From Treponema sp. (GTDB lineage: Bacteria; Spirochaetota; Spirochaetia; Treponematales; Breznakiellaceae): a DNA stretch of 6,077 nucleotides. The notes beneath the pieces are model-generated. The model saw nothing but the letters and a program-made list of their open reading frames with translations. It was not told the origin of the DNA and made no database searches. The stretch covers positions 1 through 6,077 of the forward strand of contig JAIRRU010000232.1 in assembly GCA_031255815.1 (NCBI GenBank), given 5' to 3'. Below are positions 1 through 5,896 of this stretch, piece by piece (position 1 is the stretch's first letter; each line of letters opens with the position of its first letter). The position numbers were made by a program, and so were the translations under genes.

Positions 1-1539
1 GTGGACTCTTACGACGGCCGCAACCGGGAGCCGTCGCTTTTTCCCGCCAAGATCCCCGTGGTTCTCGTCATGGGCGCGGAGGGGATCGCGGTGGGCATGT
101 CCACCCGGATCCTTCCCCACAATATCATTGAGGTGCTGGAAGCGGAAAAGGCCTGTCTGGCGGGAAAGAAATTCTCCCTTTACCCGGACTTTCCCACCGG
201 CGGCCTGGTAGACGTTTCCGATTACCAGGACGGGAACGGCAAGGTGCTGGTCCGGGCGAAACTTGACAGCTCCGACCCCAAGCGTATTGTTATCCGGGAA
301 CTCCCGCCCGGCTCCACCACGGAAAGCATCACTAACAGTATCGAGAACGCCGCCAAGGCCGGGCGCATCAAGATACAGGGCATCAGCGATTTTACCACCG
401 GCAGCGTGGAGATCGAGGTAAGGCTTGCCCGGGGCGTCTACGCGGAGGAAACCGTCGCCGCCCTTTACGCCTTTACCGAATGCGAGCAATCCATATCGGT
501 TAACCTGCTGGTAATAAAGGATAATCTTCCCGCGGTAATGACCCTTACCCAGGTTATCCAGCATCACGCGAAACAACTGGTCAGGATCCTTACCAGGGAA
601 CTGGAGCTGGAGAAGAAAGAACTGCAGGACAAATTCCATCTGCGTACCCTGGAGCGGATATTCATTGAGGAGCGGATCTACAAGGCCATAGAGAAAATGA
701 AAACCGCGAAGGGGGTGGAAGACGCGGTAATCGCCGGGTTTAAACCCTTTGCCAAAGAGGTGGGGCCCCGGGGGGTAAGCCATGAGGATGTGGAACACCT
801 CCTGCGGATCCCCATCCGGCGCATATCCCTTTACGACATAAACAAGGCCCGGGAAGAGATGCTTGCCATACAGGAGCGGATCAGGGAAATTAACGGGCAC
901 CTTAAAAACATTATTGCCTATGCCGCCGCCTTTCTCGACGGCATTATATCCCGGATCAAGGGCAGCGAGGAACTGGGGCGGGGCGAACGGAAGACCACGG
1001 TAGAGGCTTTCAATAAAGTTGATGTCAAGGAAGCGGTTAAGAAAGATCTGGAGCTTAAATACGACGCCCAAACCGGTTATCTGGGAACCGCCGTAACCGG
1101 GGAGACCGTGGCGGAAGTGTCCCCCTTCGATCGCGTCCTTACCATCCGGAAAGACGGCTCCTGGTTTGTGGCGGATCTGAACGACAAGGTTTTTGTGGGC
1201 CCCGGCGCCTGGTGGATAGGGGTGGCGGACAAGGAGGCCCTTTCCAAAATTACCTTTACTATTATCTATAAGGAAAAGGAAAGTTCCTTCCCCTACATCA
1301 AGCGCTGCGTTATTGAAGGCTGGATTATGAACAAAGAGTATTCCCTGGTTCCCGAGGGGGCAACGGTGTTCCATGTGGACACCCGGGATAAATTTAATTT
1401 TACTGTCCGCTATATCCCCAAGCCCCGGCTTAGGCTTGCCAAAGAGGCCTTTAAATCACAGGATTACGCGGTGCGGGGCCTTAAGGCCGGGGGCCTGCGG
1501 CTTGCCTCCCGCGAGGCGGCGGGGGTGGATCTGAAATGA
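1..1539 (+). CDS. parC: DNA topoisomerase IV subunit A (ParC/GyrA-family), 5'-truncated by window edge
   Basis: This is the DNA-cleaving A subunit of a type IIA topoisomerase, which works with a ParE/GyrB-type ATPase subunit to pass DNA duplexes and decatenate chromosomes in the cytoplasm. The first codon in the window (GTG) is internal. The visible part opens with the family motif YDG...EP...PAKIP (residues 4-19), followed by GIAVGMST and LPHN (28-41). The catalytic tyrosine would lie some 15-20 residues upstream of the window, and roughly 120-140 residues are missing. The PDFPTGG segment (about 62-68), the DFTTGSVEIE and RGVYAEE stretches, and the long helices around residues 190-320 match the Bacteroidetes/GyrA2 type of ParC better than E. 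coli ParC or GyrA. The C-terminal part starts near residue 355 (GYLGT, then RKDGSWFV and DKVFVG). It is only about 150 residues long, so the beta-pinwheel must be much reduced, and I see no GyrA-box. Its stop overlaps the next start by 4 bases. A second gyrase-like paralogue is a less likely identity. Confidence 0.92.
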   Translation: MDSYDGRNREPSLFPAKIPVVLVMGAEGIAVGMSTRILPHNIIEVLEAEKACLAGKKFSLYPDFPTGGLVDVSDYQDGNGKVLVRAKLDSSDPKRIVIRELPPGSTTESITNSIENAAKAGRIKIQGISDFTTGSVEIEVRLARGVYAEETVAALYAFTECEQSISVNLLVIKDNLPAVMTLTQVIQHHAKQLVRILTRELELEKKELQDKFHLRTLERIFIEERIYKAIEKMKTAKGVEDAVIAGFKPFAKEVGPRGVSHEDVEHLLRIPIRRISLYDINKAREEMLAIQERIREINGHLKNIIAYAAAFLDGIISRIKGSEELGRGERKTTVEAFNKVDVKEAVKKDLELKYDAQTGYLGTAVTGETVAEVSPFDRVLTIRKDGSWFVADLNDKVFVGPGAWWIGVADKEALSKITFTIIYKEKESSFPYIKRCVIEGWIMNKEYSLVPEGATVFHVDTRDKFNFTVRYIPKPRLRLAKEAFKSQDYAVRGLKAGGLRLASREAAGVDLK

Positions 1540-2999
1540 GCGATATCAGAGAAACTGTTTTCGATTCCGGCGAAGACCGGGCGGGCATTGAGGGGCTGGT
1601 AAGCGGCTCCGGTATCAGCGAAGCCGAGCAGCGGGAGATTATCGCGGGAATAGAGCGGATAAGCCTTACGAACCGCGAATCCTTAAGCCGGGACAAAGCG
1701 GCGCCGTTCAAGGCGAAGCGGAAGGGGGGGCTTTTTCCCCTTCTGGTAAACGTCTTCGCCCTTTTCCTTTTAGCCGGGGCCGCCCTTGTGCTGTATTCCC
1801 TCCACGGCCGGGACGAGGCGGCCCTGCGCCGGGGGAATCTTGGCTATGATTCTGCCGAGTGGGCCCTGATTCGGGAAATACGCCGGGAAACCGCCAGGGA
1901 ACTGGAGGAAAAAGAGGGGGAAATCGCCTTTATCAGCTCCCAGCTTGCGGGGGTGGACGAGGAACTGCGGAATCTGCACTCCAGCAACGAGGATCTTACC
2001 GCGGAACAGCGGGCGGCGGAGGCGGATCTGCAGCGGCTCCAGGAGGAGTACCGCTCAAGCCTGGATTCCCTGCAGGACGAGCGCTCCCAGATCCTGGAAG
2101 CTTCCCGCGCACGGGAGGCCAGCCTGCGCGCCCAGTTTGAGGCCCAGGCCCGGGAGCTTGCCGCCGCCAACGAGCAGAGCCGGCAGGCCCTCGGGGCCGC
2201 CAGGGCCGAACTGGAGCGGCTTTCCGGCGATCAGGAGAAGGGGGCCGCCATCGAAGCCCAAATGGCCGGCCTCTATGCCGATGCGGCGGCCCAGGTGAAC
2301 GCCGGCCGCCTTGACGCGGCCTTGAAAAGCCTCGCGTCCATGCGGGAGTTTATCAACACCCCCTCGTTCCAGGCTGTCCGTTCCGTTCAGGCCAGGAAGA
2401 ATTTCTACCTTACCAGCATTGCCACCCTTGAAGAGGTAATCGCCGCGGCGGAAAAACTCAACGCCGTGGTGGCCTCCTCCGGCGCCGGCGAATTCGAGCG
2501 TACCATCGCGGAGCTTGAGGAAAGGAACTCCATCCTGGAAGAACAGGTGGCCGGGCTTAATCAGGCCGTTTCCGGCACCCAGAGTTCCCTGAGCAGGCAG
2601 CTTACGGAACTGCAGAACCGGATAAGCGGCCTCCAGACCCAGGCCGCCGGCCAGCAGCGGAGCATCAGCGAAAAGGACGGCAGCATCGCCGATCTCAACA
2701 CCCGGAACAGCGCCCTGACCCAGCAGCTGAACAGCCTGACCCAGCAGCTCAGCGGCCTCCAGGCCCAGGCCGCCAGCCAGCAGCGGAGCATCAGCGAAAA
2801 GGACGGCAGCATCGCCGAGCTCAACACCCGGAACAGCGCCCTGACCCAGCAGGTCGGGACTCTGACCCAGACGCTGACGGATCGCAACACCGCGATAGAA
2901 GAGCTGCGCCGCCAGGGGACCGAACAGACGGCGGAGATAGAGCGGCTGAACAGCCAGCTTACCAACATACGGCAAACCCTGCAGAGCCTGACGGAGTAG
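1536..2999 (+). CDS. Single-pass membrane coiled-coil protein of unknown function
   Basis: I do not recognise a named family. The order is: an acidic N-terminal segment (residues 1-55), a basic patch K-A-K-R-K (59-63), one hydrophobic helix (about 66-88), then long heptad-rich coiled coil (about 105-235). A short TPR-like helical segment follows (about 240-275, with YADAAAQVNAGRLDAALKSL at 247-266), and then more coiled coil to the end (about 295-487). The basic patch before the helix suggests a cytoplasmic N-terminus with the large coiled-coil part outside the inner membrane; this is an inference from the positive-inside rule. The C-terminal part contains two nearly identical 34-residue blocks spaced 42 residues apart, starting at residues 364 and 406. 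The start ATG overlaps the stop of the topoisomerase gene as ATGA, with only a loose G-rich stretch (1521-1528) as a ribosome site, so translational coupling is likely. A structural or scaffold role is possible, but no enzymatic motif is visible. Confidence 0.85.
   Translation: MSDIRETVFDSGEDRAGIEGLVSGSGISEAEQREIIAGIERISLTNRESLSRDKAAPFKAKRKGGLFPLLVNVFALFLLAGAALVLYSLHGRDEAALRRGNLGYDSAEWALIREIRRETARELEEKEGEIAFISSQLAGVDEELRNLHSSNEDLTAEQRAAEADLQRLQEEYRSSLDSLQDERSQILEASRAREASLRAQFEAQARELAAANEQSRQALGAARAELERLSGDQEKGAAIEAQMAGLYADAAAQVNAGRLDAALKSLASMREFINTPSFQAVRSVQARKNFYLTSIATLEEVIAAAEKLNAVVASSGAGEFERTIAELEERNSILEEQVAGLNQAVSGTQSSLSRQLTELQNRISGLQTQAAGQQRSISEKDGSIADLNTRNSALTQQLNSLTQQLSGLQAQAASQQRSISEKDGSIAELNTRNSALTQQVGTLTQTLTDRNTAIEELRRQGTEQTAEIERLNSQLTNIRQTLQSLTE
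2625..2852 (+). repeat. Internal tandem duplication, 126-bp period (42 aa, six heptads)
   Basis: Two 102-bp copies lie at 2625-2726 and 2751-2852, exactly 126 bp apart. By eye they differ at only three bases (A/G at copy position 13, G/A at copy position 25, and T/G in an Asp/Glu codon). The shared protein core includes QQRSISEKDGSIA and LNTRNSALTQQ. A smaller unit, CTGACCCAGCAG, is repeated at 21 bp (one heptad) at 2715 and 2736, and again at 2841 with a degenerate copy at 2862. The period is a multiple of seven residues, so the coiled-coil register is kept. This looks like a recent in-frame duplication nested on an older heptad duplication. Confidence 0.9.
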
Positions 3000-3101
3000 C
3001 GCGGCCGGCACAGGCGGGCCCGCGCTCGTCCCGCGCAAGGATCGGCAGGATAAGCCCAAAAATTACCGATCATACTACAAAAGATAGTAAAATAATACCA
3101 A

Positions 3102-3241
3102 TTAACCGTGAAATCCCGTATTAAACTAAATTGAGCCGGAAAAAAAATGAGCGGAGAGCCTACCGTATTTCCCGGCCCCTCCGGTGCGGCAAGACCAGTA
3201 CCATGAACTTATATTTTTCGCGAGGCATGTTAACGGTGAAA
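3102..3241 (+). promoter_or_regulatory. Pair of 12-bp near-identical direct repeats (candidate operator half-sites)
   Basis: TTAACCGTGAAA (3102-3113) and TTAACGGTGAAA (3230-3241) match at 11 of 12 positions and lie 128 bp apart, start to start, in the intergenic region before the mannosidase. One is in the AT-rich core and the other is close to the start codon. That placement would suit a regulator binding at two sites, for example with looping, but no regulator gene is in the window and the match may be chance. Confidence 0.25.
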
Positions 3242-3261
3242 CGGGAATAAGAATCCGTTAA
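3230..3261 (+). promoter_or_regulatory. Inverted repeat TTAACGG / CCGTTAA adjoining the mannosidase ribosome site
   Basis: The arms 3230-3236 and 3255-3261 are perfect 7-bp complements around an 18-base spacer. The right arm shares its last base with the AAGGGG ribosome binding site of the mannosidase. As DNA it could be an operator; as RNA, a weak hairpin next to the ribosome site. The left arm is also part of the 12-bp direct repeat. Confidence 0.3.
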
Positions 3262-3266
3262 AGGGG
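3261..3266 (+). promoter_or_regulatory. Ribosome binding site of the GH38 gene
   Basis: AAGGGG lies 7 bases before the ATG at 3274. This supports that start, as does the protein beginning directly with the beta-strand that leads into the family's first zinc motif. Confidence 0.75.
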
Positions 3267-3273
3267 AACGGTT

Positions 3274-5871
3274 ATGGATGAGGTTATTATTGTCGCTTCT
3301 ACCCACTGGGATCGGGAATGGTACCGCAGCTTCAGTGAATTTCGCGTCCGTCTCTGCGAGCTTATCAACCGCCTTTTGCCTCTGTTGGAAGAGGGCGTCG
3401 TTGACTGCTATACCTTTGACGGCCAGAGCGCGGTATGGGAAGATTATCTGGAAGCGTATCCGGAAAACGAGGATCGGCTGCGGAAGCTGGCGCGGGAAGG
3501 GAAACTGATGTTCGGCCCCCTCTACAAGCTGCCGGACGAATTTCTTTCCGGCGGGGAAGCCCTTATCCGCAATTTTCTTATGGGCGACGAACTCTGTTCC
3601 CGGATTGGGGGGAAATGCCGGGCCGGGTATCTGCCGGATAACTTCGGCCACGTTTCCCAGCTGCCCCAAATTCTCAAGGGCTCGGGTCTTGACGCGGCGT
3701 TTTTTTTCCAGGGGGCGGATCTGCAAAACGCGGAACAAAAGAAATTCTGGTGGATTGCCCCCGACAACAGCAGGGTTCTCGGGCTGCAGGTGCCCCTGGG
3801 CTACTGGAGCCTTAAAAGCTGGGACAGGCAGGGGAAGTCCGTCGCGGGGCACTTCCTTGAGGCTTACGAGCACTTGAAAAACACCGGCGTCCTGGGGCAC
3901 GTCCTCCTGGTCAAGGGATCGGAACACCCGTTCCAGAACCCCGCCCTGCCGGAACTTGCCGGGGAAGCCCGGCAAGCGGGCTCGCCGCTTAAAGGCGCGG
4001 AACCCGGCGGGAAAGCTCTTGGGGAAGTCCGGGGGGAGCTTCGGGATTTCCACGCCGGGCCCGACCCGACCGGCGTTTGTTCCTGCCGGGGATCGGTCAA
4101 GCGCGGGCTCTTTGAAGCCAAAGCGGAACTGCTGCGTTACGCCGAACCCCTGGCGGCCTGGCGCTGGGCCCTGGGCGGCGAGTATCCGGAGGGTATCCTG
4201 AACCACGCCTGGAAAGATCTATTAAAGGCCCTGGGCCATGACGGTGTAAGCGGCTGTTCCTCAGACCCGGTAATGGCCGACATCGACAGCTATCTCCGCC
4301 ACGCCCGGGAGGAAGCCGCCTCCCTTAGCGCCCTGTCCCTGGCCGGGCTTTTTTCCGCCTTCCCCCCCCTGGCGGAAAACGAATCCGGCTTTACCCTCTT
4401 TGTTTTTAATCCCCTGCGTTATTCCTATGCGGGGATCATTACCGCCGAACTCTGCATCGAAGATGAAAACACGCGGGATTTTACCCTGATCGACGAGAAC
4501 GGCACCCCGGTAGAATGGGAGTACATCTCTTCCCGCCAGGACATTAGCACCCGGGAGTTTGACTACGACAGCAGGGAACGGGTGTACCAGCGCTGTTTTA
4601 CCATACGGTTCTGGGTGGAGGATCTCAGGCCCCTTTCCATCCGGCGTTACGCCCTGAAACCTTCCGCTTTGCGGGAATTCCGCCGGAAGGAACTGACCGT
4701 GCGCCTTAAGCCCAGTATTCCTGTTATTCAGAATGAGTACTACATAATCGAGGCCGAAGCGGATACGAGCCTCCGGGTAACCCTGAAAGAAAGCGGCAAG
4801 GTTTTCCCCGGCCTTAACCTCCTGGTAAGCCGGGGGGAGGCGGGGGACACTTACCACCATGTTTCCCCCCTGGCGGACGAGCATACCTTTCCGGTTCTTA
4901 GCGGTATTTCCGTCCGGGTGAATTCGAGCCTTGCCTCGGAACTCTGTATCCGGGGGGAACTCCGCCCGCCCGCCGGATCGGCGGAAGATTTTCTGGGACG
5001 GCGGAAGGACAGGGCCTGCTGCGCTTTCGAGACCAGGGTGCTGCTTTCCCGTTTCAGCCCCCTGATCGATATCCGCACCGAATTTGATAACCGGGCGGAG
5101 GATCATATCCTGTTCGCCGGTTTTCCCGTCCCCTTCGAGGGGGCCTGGGATTTTTCCCAGATCGCCTTTGACGAGATACGCCGCAGCGATACTGATACGG
5201 AATTCCGTCCCGAATCAAATTCCGCCCAATCCGCCCTGCGAAGCTTTGAGGGATACGCGGGGCTCCGGTTCCCCGGCGGCGATATCGTGGTAACCAGCCG
5301 GGGGCTTTCCGAGTACCACACCAAACAGCGCGGCGAGGAAACTATTTTCTACCTGAGCCTGCTGCGCAGTACCGGCTGGATGTTTCACGGCCTGCCCCGC
5401 AGTTGGCGGGAGGGGCAGCAAAGCGCGGCGCCCCTTATCGAAACCCCCAAGGCCCGGGAATTGGGCCGCAATGTCTTTGAATACGCCTTTATGCTGAACA
5501 CGGATCAGGCCCTTTTTCATGCCGAGGCTTACCGTTTCCCGCCCCGTTCCGCCCTGTTCAAGGGAAAGCCCGTGGCTCCTCCGGCGGCGCCGGGCCGGGA
5601 AAACCCCCTGCCGGATTTTTCCTTTACCGACGAGCGGATAGGCCAGAGCGCCTTAAAGAAATGGCGTTTTGGGAAAGGCCTCCTCCTCAGGCTGTTTAAT
5701 ACCAGCGACGATACCGTTTCCTTCAGCTTCCGCCCCGGCAGCGGAACCGTAAAGGTAAGCCAGGCCGATTTGCTGGAGAAGCCCGGCGAAGAAATCCCCC
5801 TTCACAGGGGGCTGGTATCCCTTGTCGCCCCTCCCCGCCGGATCATCACCCTTATCCTGCACAGGGACTGA
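3274..5871 (+). CDS. Glycoside hydrolase family 38 alpha-mannosidase, complete, cytoplasmic
   Basis: This is a retaining, metal-dependent exo-alpha-mannosidase of GH38. The N-terminal catalytic domain (about 1-270) opens with STHWDREWY (9-17), where H11 and D13 are expected zinc ligands. GPLYKLPDEFLSGGEALIRN (81-100) and GYLPDNFGHVSQLPQIL (118-134) follow, with D122 as the expected nucleophile and third ligand. The middle helical domain (about 275-350) contains LLRYAEPLAAW (287-297) and GHDGVSGCS (321-329), with H322 as the fourth ligand. The rest is the C-terminal beta-sandwich region, ending in a typical APPRRIITLIL tail. The length of 865 residues is normal for bacterial members such as MngB (about 877). 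There is no signal peptide or membrane segment, so it probably acts on imported mannosides or mannosyl-glycerate-like compounds; the substrate cannot be read from sequence. Oddities are Glu217 in GSEH, where relatives usually have G-x-D-H; HDG in place of the common HDS; and a loop after residue 225 that is about 10-17 residues shorter than usual. It has its own upstream region and a convergent neighbour, so it is probably monocistronic. Confidence 0.93.
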   Translation: MDEVIIVASTHWDREWYRSFSEFRVRLCELINRLLPLLEEGVVDCYTFDGQSAVWEDYLEAYPENEDRLRKLAREGKLMFGPLYKLPDEFLSGGEALIRNFLMGDELCSRIGGKCRAGYLPDNFGHVSQLPQILKGSGLDAAFFFQGADLQNAEQKKFWWIAPDNSRVLGLQVPLGYWSLKSWDRQGKSVAGHFLEAYEHLKNTGVLGHVLLVKGSEHPFQNPALPELAGEARQAGSPLKGAEPGGKALGEVRGELRDFHAGPDPTGVCSCRGSVKRGLFEAKAELLRYAEPLAAWRWALGGEYPEGILNHAWKDLLKALGHDGVSGCSSDPVMADIDSYLRHAREEAASLSALSLAGLFSAFPPLAENESGFTLFVFNPLRYSYAGIITAELCIEDENTRDFTLIDENGTPVEWEYISSRQDISTREFDYDSRERVYQRCFTIRFWVEDLRPLSIRRYALKPSALREFRRKELTVRLKPSIPVIQNEYYIIEAEADTSLRVTLKESGKVFPGLNLLVSRGEAGDTYHHVSPLADEHTFPVLSGISVRVNSSLASELCIRGELRPPAGSAEDFLGRRKDRACCAFETRVLLSRFSPLIDIRTEFDNRAEDHILFAGFPVPFEGAWDFSQIAFDEIRRSDTDTEFRPESNSAQSALRSFEGYAGLRFPGGDIVVTSRGLSEYHTKQRGEETIFYLSLLRSTGWMFHGLPRSWREGQQSAAPLIETPKARELGRNVFEYAFMLNTDQALFHAEAYRFPPRSALFKGKPVAPPAAPGRENPLPDFSFTDERIGQSALKKWRFGKGLLLRLFNTSDDTVSFSFRPGSGTVKVSQADLLEKPGEEIPLHRGLVSLVAPPRRIITLILHRD

Positions 5872-5873
5872 AC

Positions 5874-5896
5874 AGGGAACCGCGTCCGCGGGCCCT
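5874..5896. other. Imperfect hairpin between the convergent genes
   Basis: AGGG (5874-5877) pairs with CCCT (5893-5896), and CCGC (5880-5883) pairs with GCGG (5888-5891) around a GTCC loop. The pairing leaves two unpaired bases on one side and one on the other. It begins 3 bases after the mannosidase stop and overlaps the stop codon of the opposing gene. No T-run follows on either strand, so it is not called an intrinsic terminator. It could slow polymerase or stabilise 3' ends. Confidence 0.35.

Larger units (their letters stand above)
3000..3273. other. Intergenic region with AT-rich core, upstream of the mannosidase gene
   Basis: No credible gene is seen on either strand in these 274 bases. 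The left part (3000-3036) is very GC-rich and can fold (2999-3004 GCGCGG with 3031-3036 CCGCGC), but no T-run follows, so it is not a clear intrinsic terminator. The middle (about 3057-3150) is strikingly AT-rich compared with both flanks, as expected for a promoter region. A possible -10 box is TAAAAT at 3088-3093, with only a poor -35 candidate (TTACCG at 3063-3068, 19-bp spacer). Two tiny open frames (3147-3206 and 3203-3250, overlapping as ATGA) lack convincing ribosome sites and are not called. The right end carries the repeats and the ribosome binding site listed separately. Confidence 0.6.

Noticed and set aside
1..3. GTG at the first base as the true start of the topoisomerase gene
   Set aside because: The family requires an N-terminal region with the catalytic tyrosine upstream, and the frame is simply cut by the window edge.
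2999..3036. GC-rich palindromic stretch after the coiled-coil gene as an intrinsic terminator
   Set aside because: GCGCGG/CCGCGC and GCGGGCCCGC can pair, but no T-run follows. Termination here would have to be Rho-dependent or lie elsewhere.
2055..3059. 334-codon open frame on the minus strand
   Set aside because: It lies opposite the coiled-coil gene. Its repetitive Leu/Gly/Ala content mirrors the repeats and GC bias of that gene, and it has no ribosome site or recognisable motif.
3073..3089. Short inverted repeat TACTA/TAGTA in the AT-rich core
   Set aside because: The arms are only five AT-rich pairs in an AT-rich island, so a match is expected by chance.
3147..3250. Two tiny overlapping open frames (19 and 15 codons) before the mannosidase, joined by ATGA, as a possible leader peptide
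   Set aside because: Neither has a convincing ribosome site. There is no run of regulatory codons and no clear attenuator hairpin with a T-run, so chance is the simpler reading.
3160..4206. 348-codon open frame on the minus strand
   Set aside because: It is fully antisense to the intergenic region and the start of the GH38 gene, whose motifs are unambiguous. The composition is Pro/Arg-rich as expected of a shadow frame.
4261..5106. 281-codon open frame on the minus strand
   Set aside because: It is antisense to the GH38 C-terminal region, with no motif, start context or neighbour supporting it.
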